From Blautia sp. SC05B48 (lineage in GTDB: Bacteria > Bacillota > Clostridia > Lachnospirales > Lachnospiraceae), in contig NZ_CP040518.1 in NCBI RefSeq assembly GCF_005848555.1, positions 929,001-993,000 of the forward strand: a stretch of 64,000 bases of DNA, given 5' to 3'. The notes under the pieces were generated by a model, which was not told the DNA's origin, searched no databases, and worked only from the letters and a program-made list of their open reading frames with translations. Positions 41,627 to 51,191 of the stretch are shown piece after piece (position 1 is the first letter of the stretch; each line of letters starts with the position of its first letter). A program made the position numbers and the translations under genes.

Positions 41627-42163
41627 TTAATAGAATCTCACAATATCTTCCACATCTTTACGTTTCGGTCTTGCAGGCTCTTCGGCTGCTTTTCCGATGG
41701 CGATCACTGCCACTACCGTTTCTGTTTCCGGAATGGAAAGGATCTCACGGAGTTTGTCTCCGGCACGAAGTCCCATGATCAGGGTTCCATATCCAAGCTC
41801 CTTTGCCTTCAGGATAAGATTCTCGTTCTGAAGTCCCAGATCATAGCAACCCCAGCCGTTTCCGAGCTCATTATCCGGTGTTCCGTCTTTCTGAAATCCG
41901 GCATGGTTATGTACAAAGGTTGTAACGATCAGGGAGGCATTCTCTGCTTTTGCCTGGTTCATTTCCGGCAGACATTCTCTGCTGACCTTCTCCACCATCT
42001 CTTCGGACATTACACAATAATATCTTCCGGTCTGGGAATTTTTCCAGCTGGGTGCTTCCTGAGCTGCCCGGATCACTGCAAGAAGATCTTCTTTTGTGAT
42101 CCTGCTCTCCGGGCTGTATTTACGGATGGTTCTTCTCTCTTCGATCAGTTTCTGAAATTCCAT
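41627..42163 (-). CDS. Nitroreductase family protein
   Basis: The product is 178 residues with GGAGG upstream. LIEERRTIRKYSPE, AAQEAPSWKNSQTGRYY and LGYGTLIMGLRAGDKLREIL are the FMN-binding and dimer-interface landmarks. ETVVAVIAIGKAAEEPARPK is typical of the C-terminus. It differs clearly from the protein at 6443. Role and substrate are unknown. Confidence 0.9.
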   Translation of the reverse strand: MEFQKLIEERRTIRKYSPESRITKEDLLAVIRAAQEAPSWKNSQTGRYYCVMSEEMVEKVSRECLPEMNQAKAENASLIVTTFVHNHAGFQKDGTPDNELGNGWGCYDLGLQNENLILKAKELGYGTLIMGLRAGDKLREILSIPETETVVAVIAIGKAAEEPARPKRKDVEDIVRFY

Positions 42164-42299
42164 ATTTTTCCTCCTTATCTGTCCGGTGCAGGATCTGCTT
42201 CCGGATCCTGCAGTTATTCCGGCACGGATTTATATGTTCACATTTTTTATGGAACTATTTTAACACAATGCCGTATTGAAATCAATTTCGGAGCTCCGG

Positions 42300-42350
42300 C
42301 ATCGTTACTGTTCATTCTGCGACCGTTACTGTTCGCTCCGTTCTCAGTAA
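42300..42350. repeat. Short repeat and hairpin between nitroreductase and EamA genes
   Basis: CGTTACTGTTC occurs twice about 19 nt apart. The second copy forms GTTACTG...CAGTAAC with the stretch near 42345-42351. It lies downstream of the EamA gene and may be its terminator or a small dispersed repeat. Confidence 0.4.
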
Positions 42351-42395
42351 CACACTTCAAAAAATATTGCCTGGGAACAATAACTGCAATACCAC

Positions 42396-43328
42396 TTATG
42401 AAGATTTTTTTTGATTTACCACATAAATTCCCACACAGACAAGAAACAATGCGATGAGACTTCCCATATTAAATGCCTGACGTACCTCTCCCAGAACCAA
42501 TGCAGACAGGATCACACTGAACAAAGGATTTACAAAGCCAAAGATCGCTACCCTGGATACATCGTTCCAGGCAAGCAGCACTGACCACAGTGTATAGGCC
42601 ACCGCAGACACCATTGCCAGATAAAAGATAATCCCGATACCGGCAGCATTTACGCTTCCGAGATGTCCTCCCATCCCTTTTCCGATCAGGAACAGAATGA
42701 TCCCGCCCATGGTAAACTGCGTTCCGCTGAGTACCACCGGAGATATCTTTCTGGAAAAAATATTGATCAGCACCGTGGACATTCCGTAAGAAAACTGCGC
42801 GATCAGAATAAATCCTTCTCCTGTAATCCTAAAACCTGCATCCAGAGAATTTCCCATAAGATTGATCACGACCACGCCTGCAAAACCCAGGATACAGCCA
42901 AGCATCTTTCGCCCGGTCATTTTTTCCTTGTGAAAAACAAGGCAGGACAGCAGGATCGCAATAAAATTCCCAAGACCTGTGATAATAGCGCCTTTTACAC
43001 CGGAGGTATGTGCCACACCTATATAAAAGAAGAAATACTGACATACCGTCTGAGCCATACATACCGGCACCGCATATTTCAAAACAGTCCGATCGGGAAG
43101 CAGAACCTTGCGCTCACGCAAAGATGCAAAGATCAGTACAAGGATTCCTGCCAGTGCAAAACGCACTCCTGCAAAAACGATCTGACTTGCCGTATCTGCA
43201 GAATCCATCTGCATCAGACGGTATCCTGTCTTGATCAGCGGGATCGCACTCCCCCAGAGAAGACAGCAGACGCAGGCAAGCGCTGCCACCACCCAGGTTT
43301 TTTTTAATATTGTTTTTGTTTGTTCCAT
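42396..43328 (-). CDS. EamA/DMT family transporter
   Basis: The product is 310 residues with ten hydrophobic segments in two EamA halves. LLWGSAIPLIKTGYRLMQ opens the first; VSAVAYTLWSVLLAWNDVSR and FGFVNPLFSVILSALVLGE close the second. These carriers export metabolites or amino acids; the substrate is unknown. It starts 4 bp after the HipA-like gene stops, so both are in one transcript with rsmJ. Confidence 0.9.
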   Translation of the reverse strand: MEQTKTILKKTWVVAALACVCCLLWGSAIPLIKTGYRLMQMDSADTASQIVFAGVRFALAGILVLIFASLRERKVLLPDRTVLKYAVPVCMAQTVCQYFFFYIGVAHTSGVKGAIITGLGNFIAILLSCLVFHKEKMTGRKMLGCILGFAGVVVINLMGNSLDAGFRITGEGFILIAQFSYGMSTVLINIFSRKISPVVLSGTQFTMGGIILFLIGKGMGGHLGSVNAAGIGIIFYLAMVSAVAYTLWSVLLAWNDVSRVAIFGFVNPLFSVILSALVLGEVRQAFNMGSLIALFLVCVGIYVVNQKKSS

Positions 43329-43332
43329 TTGT

Positions 43333-44424
43333 TTATTCTCTCTTTCTCAAAACTTCTTCCATCTGACTGATCACAGCTTTTATTTCATTTATTGCACTGA
43401 TACTTACGTCCCGAAAATCAAGCTTTTTCCCCTTTCCGTATAATTCCGCCTCATAAGCGCTGGCTTTCTCTTCATCTTTGTCCTTGTATCGGGCTTTTCC
43501 GATCAGCCAGGCACTGGAATCCGCACAGTCCGGGTATTCCGTATTTCCCCGGATCAGAAAATCCTCTGAAGCTTCCGTCAATGCTGTTTTCAGTTTTTCT
43601 GCTTTATCCAGAAATTCTTCCGTTGTCTGCGGATAATGTTCTTTTATATAGAGGAGATTTTTATGAATACAGGTGGCACTTTTTTCCATTAGTTTCCGTT
43701 CTTCCGGATCTTTGAAATTATCATATTCCCCAGGACGGACTTCCCATCCGCGGATGGATTTGCTTAATTCCATCAGCCAGTACACATGACGGGAAATATC
43801 GTCCGGAAACATAAAATACGTAGAAAATTCATGATCGATCATAGGGGCAAGACTTATGATCACGCCATCTTTATCACAGAGAAATGCTATATTTTCATAA
43901 TGATAATTCTGGTCTCCTTTCAGGACAGAGATCAGTACCTGCATGGCAAGCTGTTCCGCCATTTCCTGATGCTCCTGAAAAAAATCAGCCTCAAAAATAT
44001 CTCTATAATCATAAAACATCTGGCAATAGTTTACATAATTATCTATATCCACCTTTTCATCCGGATATTTCCGAAAAAATTCCAGAAGATTCAAAAGGTT
44101 TTCCCCTTCTTTATATGCCATGGGTACTGTCGTTCCGTAGTCAAGATATTTTTCATTTGCTGCCTCATACCCTTCACAAATGGCCAGTTCATATCTGGGC
44201 GCAGGCATGAAATATTCATTAATGATCATTGACCAGAATACCTCTGCATAAGCATACAGTGGCGTGGAAAATGGTTTGGATTTCGTCAGTGGCTTGAAGA
44301 TCATATTTCCCGGAAATATAGGGAAATGTTTTTCCCCGCTTACCACGCCTACAGCTTCAGCCTTAAGGTTTCCGATTCGATTTTTGTATTGATAGTGTCT
44401 GACTTTATAATACATAGCAGTCAT
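43333..44424 (-). CDS. HipA-like kinase domain protein
   Basis: The product is 363 residues; AAGG lies 9 nt before the ATG at 44424, which overlaps the rsmJ-like gene by 20 bp. A nucleotide-binding-like IFKPLTKSK (43-51), the catalytic-loop-like GDQNYHYEN (170-178) and the metal-binding-like APMIDHEF (193-200) parallel the HipA order of motifs. No HipB-type DNA-binding antitoxin gene is adjacent, and the N-terminal HipA subdomain is absent. It may be a stand-alone protein kinase rather than a toxin. The function is unproven. Confidence 0.6.
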   Translation of the reverse strand: MTAMYYKVRHYQYKNRIGNLKAEAVGVVSGEKHFPIFPGNMIFKPLTKSKPFSTPLYAYAEVFWSMIINEYFMPAPRYELAICEGYEAANEKYLDYGTTVPMAYKEGENLLNLLEFFRKYPDEKVDIDNYVNYCQMFYDYRDIFEADFFQEHQEMAEQLAMQVLISVLKGDQNYHYENIAFLCDKDGVIISLAPMIDHEFSTYFMFPDDISRHVYWLMELSKSIRGWEVRPGEYDNFKDPEERKLMEKSATCIHKNLLYIKEHYPQTTEEFLDKAEKLKTALTEASEDFLIRGNTEYPDCADSSAWLIGKARYKDKDEEKASAYEAELYGKGKKLDFRDVSISAINEIKAVISQMEEVLRKRE

Positions 44425-45184
44425 ATCGTATTGCCTTCCCCTTCAATGTATAAGACGGCTCCCGGCCGGCAAGACATTCACTTTTCAACGGACGCTTGAC
44501 GATGATCTTATCCGGATTTGCTCTGATAGCTGCATCAAAAAGATCCTTTTCCCCGGAACACGGTGGTTCCAGCTTCTGGATCAATTGAAGTTTCTTGTTG
44601 ATCAGGCTGGATTTCTGTCTTGCCGGAAACATGGGATCCAGATAGATCACGTCTACAGGATCAAGAAGCTTTGACATACCTTCTACACTGTTTCCCTCGA
44701 TCACCTTCATACGACCGGCAATATCTTTCAGATCCATATTTTTCCTGGCACGGCGAATGGCATCTTTAAGAAGGACTGCGATTACCGGATTCTGCTCGTA
44801 CAGCGTCACTTCATAGCCCTGGGCTGCCAAAAGAAAGGCATCCTCACCCATTCCTGCCGTAGCATCGATGGCCTTCCTGCCCTCCTTATCTGACTTCACC
44901 GCCTTCACCAGCATCTCATGCTGAAGTCTGCCTCTGGTAACTCTGTGAAGCATCGTCTCCACAAAATCCCCCTGATAGGTCAGCCCGAAACCGGACAGCG
45001 AAACGCCCCTGGAATCAAACCGCACCGTCAGAAAATCTCCCGGCTTATCCTGGAGCTGTGCTCCGGTCTTCCTGCAAAAAGCTTCCGCCATATCTCTCTG
45101 TCCGCCCTTTCCAAGACAGACTGCGATTTTATCATTCATTTCCCGATTCTCTCTTTCATGACTCTTTTTCATAAGCTCTTTCAT
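44405..45184 (-). CDS. rsmJ: 16S rRNA m2G1516 methyltransferase-like protein (RsmJ)
   Basis: The product is up to 259 residues; the true start may be a later ATG (45172 or 45139), since no strong ribosome-binding site marks the first. AIDATAGMGEDAFLLAAQG is motif I, VIYLDPMFPARQKSS is the DPMFP catalytic motif of RsmJ, and TLYEQNPVIAVLLKDAI is motif II. The protein methylates a guanosine of 16S rRNA helix 45 region. It heads a three-gene transcript with the HipA-like and EamA genes. Confidence 0.88.
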   Translation of the reverse strand: MKELMKKSHERENREMNDKIAVCLGKGGQRDMAEAFCRKTGAQLQDKPGDFLTVRFDSRGVSLSGFGLTYQGDFVETMLHRVTRGRLQHEMLVKAVKSDKEGRKAIDATAGMGEDAFLLAAQGYEVTLYEQNPVIAVLLKDAIRRARKNMDLKDIAGRMKVIEGNSVEGMSKLLDPVDVIYLDPMFPARQKSSLINKKLQLIQKLEPPCSGEKDLFDAAIRANPDKIIVKRPLKSECLAGREPSYTLKGKAIRYDCYVL

Positions 45185-45224
45185 TCTACAATTTTACAAA
45201 AGAAATTGCAATTCATCTCAAATA

Positions 45225-45269
45225 AAAGCTGTCGCTTTGCAATCTATTAACCGCTAAAGCGACAGCTTT
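45225..45269 (-). terminator. Perfect 14-bp terminator hairpin
   Basis: AAAGCTGTCGCTTT (45225-45238) pairs with AAAGCGACAGCTTT (45256-45269). It lies between the nucleotidase stop and the rsmJ start and ends nucleotidase transcription. Confidence 0.8.
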
Positions 45270-45285
45270 CTTCTCAGCCGTATAT

Positions 45286-47259
45286 TTATTTTGAATTTTT
45301 CTTTCCTTTTCTGACTTTGATCCTGCGGATCATCCTTCGGATCAGAAATACCACAAGCACAATGATCACTATAAAGATCAGACAAATACCTGCGATCATT
45401 GCCGAAAACTTATTCGGCTGCTTCACCAGATCAATGATATTTCTGCTGTCCTCCACAACCTTACGTCCATGTGTCGTCTCATAATATTCCGGCACATTGG
45501 CAATTCCGTCGCCGTCTGTATCCTCAAAGGACTGCATATATCTTGCGATCGCATCCCAGGCCTTTAATTCCCTGTCACCCTCCATGATCGCCTGATCTTC
45601 CAGATTTTCAATGGGATTCCCATCCCTGTCCTTCGGTTCAAGAGACAGCAGTCCATAGGACATTTTCGTCACAGAACCAAGCATCTGGCCGGTATACAGA
45701 TCTGTCACAACATGATACAGTTTGTCATCCTGGATCTCGATCCGCTCTCCGTCTGCCCTGGTGAGATAACAATCTGTCACCTTATTCAGGATCATCCGAT
45801 GTGGATTGTATGCAAAATTCAACCCACTGCAATATAACCTTGCCGTTGTCATAAAATCCGATACAGAAGCGTCCACCTCCGCTGCCAGCTTCAGCTCCTT
45901 TCCGGTCAGGTATGCACTGATCAGCGGATATCCGGCAACACCGTCCTTTCCGATCCCCAGTGAAAAGGAATTAAAAACATCCTCTACTGTGATATCGCCC
46001 TTTGTGTATGTATCCCGCACGGTTCCGCTTGGAACAACGGCTACATCAACCGGATCACCATCATAATACTCGGAATTCTCCACTGCATATATGTATGCAT
46101 CGGATATGATATCACCAAGATTCAACTCTTCGTGTATCGTGCCCATTTCTTCCAGACTGTTGAATTCAACATCATTTTCAGCAAGAACCTCTTCTCTTGT
46201 ATAGCCAAAATCGGCAAGATAATTCTTATCCACCGTATCCATCAGGGCATCGATCTGTTCCTGTGTCGCCTGGTCCGGTTTTACCTCCTCAGAAACAGGG
46301 ATCAGCTCATAGGATGTCAGCTCCCACCGTCCGTCCTGCTTCTGTGTCAGGGAAAGTGATCCCAGATTTCTTCCGTATTCACCGCAGGATACGATATATG
46401 TGTTCCCATGCTGAATTGCCTCTTTCAGCTCTGAGTGCGTATGTCCGCTGATGATCAGATCGATATCCGGCACCTCTTTTGCAAGGATCTCATCCTCCGA
46501 TTTGTTCTCATCCTCCCAGGTTCCTCCATGGGACACACAGGCGATCATATCCACTTTTTCATTTTTTCTGATCTCTTCTACCGTCTGTTTTACGGCCTCA
46601 ACCGGATCCTTGAACTTTAATTCACAGGTCGGTGCACATTCCAGGGCATCCTTACCGAACACACCGACTACTGCAGCCTTTACATCTCCCTTTTGAACTA
46701 CCACATAATCCTTCACACCGTAGGTTTCAAATGCTGATCGGATCAATTTCTGTCCATCACTTAATCCGGACTGCTCCATGCTGTCCCAGTCCACATTGCA
46801 TACCACCAATGCCGGTACTGTCTCACCGGAATCCTTCGCAGCCTCCAGCATATTTGCCAGTCCCTTTGAACGATAATCATATTCATGATTCCCCAAAGTC
46901 GTCACATCATACCCCAGACATCCCAGCATTCGAAGCTCTGCCGCCTCCGTATCGTATACGGTCTGGATCAGGGTTCCCATGGAAAAATCACCGCCATCCA
47001 GCACCAGGGTGTCCGGATCTTCCTGCTTCTTTTCATCAATCAGGGTTTTGATCCTTGCAAATCCGCCAACCTCTTTTTGTTCTCCATCTACGATGGTTGA
47101 AAAGCTGTTCAAATGCGAATGTGTATCATGGCTGAACAAAACATCGATCTGTTTTGTCTCGGCTGCTTCCACCGGAACATTCCATGTAAAGGGAAGCAGT
47201 AATGTGGCAACAAGCATGATCACCAGAAGCCTTGCTGAAATTTTCGTTCGTGTTTTCAT
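45286..47259 (-). CDS. Membrane-anchored bifunctional UDP-sugar hydrolase/5'-nucleotidase family protein
   Basis: The product is 657 residues. It has a signal peptide (LLVIMLVATLLLPFTWNV), metallophosphatase motifs (FSHDTHSHL, LDGGDFSMGT, TLGNHEYDY, CVSHGGTW, IISGHTHSE), then the 5'-nucleotidase C domain (about 335-530). A DTDGDGIANVPEYYETT calcium-loop-like segment follows at about 573-590. A C-terminal membrane helix with a basic tail (IVIIVLVVFLIRRMIRRIK) anchors it. It should release nucleosides and phosphate from nucleotides outside the cell. It is monocistronic. Confidence 0.93.
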   Translation of the reverse strand: MKTRTKISARLLVIMLVATLLLPFTWNVPVEAAETKQIDVLFSHDTHSHLNSFSTIVDGEQKEVGGFARIKTLIDEKKQEDPDTLVLDGGDFSMGTLIQTVYDTEAAELRMLGCLGYDVTTLGNHEYDYRSKGLANMLEAAKDSGETVPALVVCNVDWDSMEQSGLSDGQKLIRSAFETYGVKDYVVVQKGDVKAAVVGVFGKDALECAPTCELKFKDPVEAVKQTVEEIRKNEKVDMIACVSHGGTWEDENKSEDEILAKEVPDIDLIISGHTHSELKEAIQHGNTYIVSCGEYGRNLGSLSLTQKQDGRWELTSYELIPVSEEVKPDQATQEQIDALMDTVDKNYLADFGYTREEVLAENDVEFNSLEEMGTIHEELNLGDIISDAYIYAVENSEYYDGDPVDVAVVPSGTVRDTYTKGDITVEDVFNSFSLGIGKDGVAGYPLISAYLTGKELKLAAEVDASVSDFMTTARLYCSGLNFAYNPHRMILNKVTDCYLTRADGERIEIQDDKLYHVVTDLYTGQMLGSVTKMSYGLLSLEPKDRDGNPIENLEDQAIMEGDRELKAWDAIARYMQSFEDTDGDGIANVPEYYETTHGRKVVEDSRNIIDLVKQPNKFSAMIAGICLIFIVIIVLVVFLIRRMIRRIKVRKGKKNSK

Positions 47260-47296
47260 AACCCTCTCCTTTTGTGTATAGTTTTCTTATGCCTTT

Positions 47297-47710
47297 TTAC
47301 AAAACCATCAATAATGTTCCCATACCAATCAAAATACATCCGATCAGCGATTTTGCTGTAAATTTCTCGTGTAAAAAAACAAATGCCAGTACCAGCGTGA
47401 TCACAACACTCAGCTTGTCTATCGGCACAACCTTAGATGCATCTCCTATCTGCAAAGCACGATAATAACATAACCATGAGGCACCTGTTGCCAGACCTGA
47501 AAGTATCAGAAACAGCCAGCTTTTTTTACTGATCGCAGTGATTCCACCTTGTGTATTTGTGAGAAAAACCATTCCCCATGCCATGACAAGCGCCACCATC
47601 GTTCGAATCGCTGTTGCAAGATTCGAATTAACACCGGTAATACCTACCTTTGCCAGTATGGATGTCAGCGCCGCAAATACAGCAGACAGCAAGGCAAACA
47701 CAAACCACAT
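47297..47710 (-). CDS. Half-size EamA family membrane protein
   Basis: The product is 137 residues; the ATG at 47710 has GGGGG 6 nt upstream and begins the first helix (MWFVFALLSAVFAALTSILA). Four to five hydrophobic segments make one EamA repeat, ending VFLHEKFTAKSLIGCILIGM. Half-size members must dimerise to form a carrier. It lies 78 bp downstream of the binding-protein-like gene in the same direction. Confidence 0.85.
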   Translation of the reverse strand: MWFVFALLSAVFAALTSILAKVGITGVNSNLATAIRTMVALVMAWGMVFLTNTQGGITAISKKSWLFLILSGLATGASWLCYYRALQIGDASKVVPIDKLSVVITLVLAFVFLHEKFTAKSLIGCILIGMGTLLMVL

Positions 47711-47787
47711 ATTATACCCCCTTCTTGGCCCGCCGCTTAGTGCTCCATACACCTAAAGCGGGGAATACTTATTCTGCATTCATCGTA

Positions 47788-48795
47788 TCATTTTTCTTCT
47801 GATATGTCACTATTAACAATTTCATAAGGCATACTGTACCAGATTTTATCATATTTATCTATAACTCCATTTAAAACAGATTTCATTATCTCATAAATTC
47901 TTGCAGCCTGATCCTCCATATTGTTATCCACAGTTCCATAGATTTCCCCGAGTCGGATCTTCTGATTCATTTCCTGACTGTTATTAATTCCAATAATAAC
48001 CGGAAGTTTCATCTGATGTTTTTTATAATAATCATAGACCCCAAGTGCCATGTCATCATTGTTGCATACGACTGCCTCCGTATTCCGGATCGTCTCTTCA
48101 TCCAGCTTCGCAAATTTTTCCAGGGCAATCTCCCGTTTCCAATCCGCAGTCAGGTTTCCCAGCTGCTTTAACGGCAATTCTCTTCCTGACTCCAAAAATC
48201 CGTTAGTTCTCCGAATCGTATCATAATGAGACTCTTCCCCCTCAATCAATATGTAGTCCAGCTTTCCGTTTTGATTCCGATCCACGCTCTGCTTCTGCTT
48301 ATCCCAAAGCTCCTTCAGCAGCTTTCCCTGTATCTCTCCGGCAGCTTTTCCGTCTGTTCCTACATACCATACATCCTTCACGATCTGAAGATCCTTCTCG
48401 GCAACTTCACGGTTATACAAAATGACAGGGATCTCCTTCTCCTCCGCTTCATTCAACACACTGGCTGCTGATGCAGGCTCTACCAGGTTAACCAACATGA
48501 TATCATACTCCTGCGCATACATATACTGCAGCTGTTTTTCCTGTTTCTTATTTTTCCCATCTGCATTATAGATTTCGTAGGATATTTTCCTTCCTGCAAT
48601 TTCTGTTTTTTCAATCATATCCTGCAAAGTCCGTATATATTTCTCCATAAAGGTATCATTCAGATCATATACCGCAATTCCCATGTGGATATAACAGTCT
48701 TCTCTCTTTGGTAGCTTCCATGCCACGATCAGACCTGCCATCAGCACAAAAAGACCTGCCAGTATAAAATTATATTTTTCAGTTTTCCACTTCAT
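47788..48795 (-). CDS. Membrane-anchored galactose-binding-type (MglB-like) sensor binding protein
   Basis: The product is 335 residues. An N-terminal helix (FILAGLFVLMAGLIVAWKL) tethers it. Family motifs are IAVYDLNDTFMEKYIRTLQ, VDRNQNGKLDYILIEGEESH, corresponding to the MglB calcium loop and ligand strand, and VCNNDDMALGVYDYY. No ABC permease or ATPase gene is nearby. It is last in a unit with a YesM-type kinase and YesN-type regulator, the arrangement of XylFII-LytS-YesN sensor systems. It probably presents sugar to the kinase. Confidence 0.82.
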   Translation of the reverse strand: MKWKTEKYNFILAGLFVLMAGLIVAWKLPKREDCYIHMGIAVYDLNDTFMEKYIRTLQDMIEKTEIAGRKISYEIYNADGKNKKQEKQLQYMYAQEYDIMLVNLVEPASAASVLNEAEEKEIPVILYNREVAEKDLQIVKDVWYVGTDGKAAGEIQGKLLKELWDKQKQSVDRNQNGKLDYILIEGEESHYDTIRRTNGFLESGRELPLKQLGNLTADWKREIALEKFAKLDEETIRNTEAVVCNNDDMALGVYDYYKKHQMKLPVIIGINNSQEMNQKIRLGEIYGTVDNNMEDQAARIYEIMKSVLNGVIDKYDKIWYSMPYEIVNSDISEEK

Positions 48796-48804
48796 CTTCT
48801 CCCT

Positions 48805-49443
48805 CTACCTTACAAGTAATGCATCCAGACTGCCCGCTTCCAGAATTTCCCGATCAAGCTTTAACGGCTGCAGAAAGATACTCTCCATCTTTTTTTTCTT
48901 TCCGTAAGCTTCTATCATCTGCATACATTCATAGCCAAGTCTGTATGTATTTTCCATATAAACCTCTTTCTTACGGCCACTTTTGATCTGTCCCAAAACA
49001 GTTTCACTGATTGGCATACTGTATGTTTCTTCTTCCTGTTCCCTCCGCACAAATGCCGCATAATGCAAAAATGACTCCTTCATTGTATCTGTAAGTGCCA
49101 GTACTTCCTTATATTTGTAACCATTCTGATTTTTTTTCAGATAAAATTCCGGATATACCAGAAGAATTCCCATGCTTCGATTCTGCTTTTCCTCTTTCAC
49201 CAGCTCTGCAAAACTTTTTTCGGACATCTGCTTTTTGTACCAGACATCCAGCTTTATCTGATGGTCATAAGCATAATCCCGGACTCCCTCCTGGACACTG
49301 CTTAAATCTTCCTGTGTGTTTTGTGGCAGGACGATGGTAATTCTGCTTTTTTCTGCCCTATGATTTCGCACTGTCATATACCGAAAGGATATAAGTGCGA
49401 TCAGAACCAGAATCAGAATGATATGTTTTTTCTTACTGCTCAT
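48805..49443 (-). CDS. Membrane-anchored binding-protein-like protein, 212 aa
   Basis: The ATG at 49443 is 6 nt after GGAGG and overlaps the kinase gene end by 11 bp. One N-terminal helix (HIILILVLIALISFRYMTV) is followed by an extracytoplasmic region with RITIVLPQNTQEDLSSVQEG and SMGILLVYPEFY, like one lobe of a periplasmic binding protein. It is too short for two lobes in full, and it lacks the calcium loop of its neighbour. It may be a divergent partner or a degenerated paralogue of the 47788 gene product. The function is unproven. Confidence 0.6.
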   Translation of the reverse strand: MSSKKKHIILILVLIALISFRYMTVRNHRAEKSRITIVLPQNTQEDLSSVQEGVRDYAYDHQIKLDVWYKKQMSEKSFAELVKEEKQNRSMGILLVYPEFYLKKNQNGYKYKEVLALTDTMKESFLHYAAFVRREQEEETYSMPISETVLGQIKSGRKKEVYMENTYRLGYECMQMIEAYGKKKKMESIFLQPLKLDREILEAGSLDALLVR

Positions 49444-51163
49444 CCATTTCCTCCATTTTCGGGATCGTGATCGTGGCAACGGTTCCCTCATCCAGTTCAC
49501 TACTGATCGTAATTCCATAATTTTTTCCATAGATCAGCTGTATCCTCTCATTTACATTGCACACTCCGATTCCGGAACCACGTTTGCTGGATACTACTTT
49601 ATTGTGCATGATATAATCTATTTTTTCCTGTGTCATACCGGGTCCATTATCTGACACATCGATTTTAATATCTCCATTCTTTTCATAGATCCGGATCTCG
49701 ATTTCTCCATCCTCATACATTCCATCCATTCCATGATAAATAGCATTTTCCAGCAATGGCTGAATAGATAGCTTGGGGCAAAAATATTTCAGCAGTTCCG
49801 GATCTGCGTCCACATGAAATTCAAATTTATCCTTGAAACGAATATTCTGAATGGCCAGATAGCTGGAAGCATGTTCCAGTTCTTTTTCCAGAGTGATCAT
49901 ATCTTTTCCCTGACTTAAGGAGATCCGGAAAAATTTAGCCAGAAGAGAGACCATCTCCCCGGCACCATCATATTCTTCACTTCGGATCATCCAAATAATG
50001 GAATCCAGCGTATTATACAAAAAATGAGGATTGATCTGTGACTGCAGAAGCTTCTTCTCCATCTTCTGCTTTTCTCTCTCATTTCTGCGTATCTCTTCCA
50101 TTTGCTCCTGAAGCTTATCCGCCATAATATTAAAATGTATACTTACATTTTTCAGTTCGCCGATTCCTTCCTCTTGTGCTCTGGCATTATAATCGCCTTT
50201 TCCGAATTTTTCCATTGTCCGAAGCAGCCTGTAAATCGGATTTGTAAAATTGTGAAACACAAGAGTATCAAGAAAGATCAGGATCACTCCGATCAGAAGG
50301 AGTATAAACCATACAAGATAATGAAGATTATGGCTTTCCAATACCAGACTGTCCATGGAATTTACAACCACCATATTCCATCCTGTGTAACCGATCTGCT
50401 GACCCTCTATCAGCCACTGCTGACCATCCGCCTTTTCTATCCTATAATTTTTGCAGGACAATGCAGACTCTACGGTCTTTTCTTTATATAATCCGGATGC
50501 GATCTCTTTATCAAAAGGATGATAGAGCATATTCTTCTGATCATCCAGCAAATAGCAATAAGCTGATTTCTGATTTCTGTAATGCGACAGTATCTCATCC
50601 ACAGAATCTGTATAATACTCCATCAGAAGAATTCCTGATCTCATATTTCCATCCTTGATATATTCTACATAACGGCTGATCTCAAATACATAACTATCCT
50701 CCTGAGGACGTACCAGTCTCCGCCGTCCGTAACTGATCGTCTCAATATTCTCCTTTGCCTGTAAAAACCAGGCCATCTCTTTCGCATCCTCTTGTTCTGC
50801 AAATGTCCCTGAATGCCATATACTTTCTCCGTCTATATCGTATAAGGCAAGTCCATACAGACACTTTTCTTCAAGAAATATCTGCTGTTCCATTTCCTCC
50901 GCAAACCTGGCACTGTCCACATCATATTTCTTTATATTCTGATAGTAGATCCTGTTGATCAGTACATTGATATTTTCAATCTGTGTCTCCAGACTCTGCG
51001 CCAGAAAATCCCTTTGCTTTCCTATTTTTTCTATGGCATCCTTCTGAAAATATGTTGAAAAATAGTAGGAAAACAGAAGAATACAGCTGATGATGCAGGC
51101 TGCAATGGAAGCAGACATAACCACCGGAAAAATGATACGGATACTTATCTTTTTATTTTTCAT
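49433..51163 (-). CDS. Sensor histidine kinase, YesM/LytS type
   Basis: The product is 576 residues. It has an N-terminal helix (IIFPVVMSASIAACIISC), a large extracytoplasmic Cache-like region to about 270, a second helix (YLVWFILLLIGVILIFLD), a HAMP segment, the His_kinase domain with QINPHFLYNTLDSIIWMIRS, and an HATPase domain with QPLLENAIYHGMDG and DNGPGMT. It would phosphorylate the regulator encoded 28 bp upstream in the transcript. The two binding-protein-like genes downstream suggest sugar sensing. Confidence 0.95.
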   Translation of the reverse strand: MKNKKISIRIIFPVVMSASIAACIISCILLFSYYFSTYFQKDAIEKIGKQRDFLAQSLETQIENINVLINRIYYQNIKKYDVDSARFAEEMEQQIFLEEKCLYGLALYDIDGESIWHSGTFAEQEDAKEMAWFLQAKENIETISYGRRRLVRPQEDSYVFEISRYVEYIKDGNMRSGILLMEYYTDSVDEILSHYRNQKSAYCYLLDDQKNMLYHPFDKEIASGLYKEKTVESALSCKNYRIEKADGQQWLIEGQQIGYTGWNMVVVNSMDSLVLESHNLHYLVWFILLLIGVILIFLDTLVFHNFTNPIYRLLRTMEKFGKGDYNARAQEEGIGELKNVSIHFNIMADKLQEQMEEIRRNEREKQKMEKKLLQSQINPHFLYNTLDSIIWMIRSEEYDGAGEMVSLLAKFFRISLSQGKDMITLEKELEHASSYLAIQNIRFKDKFEFHVDADPELLKYFCPKLSIQPLLENAIYHGMDGMYEDGEIEIRIYEKNGDIKIDVSDNGPGMTQEKIDYIMHNKVVSSKRGSGIGVCNVNERIQLIYGKNYGITISSELDEGTVATITIPKMEEMDEQ

Positions 51164-51191
51164 TTTCAGCTCCTTGTATATTATTGCCGAT

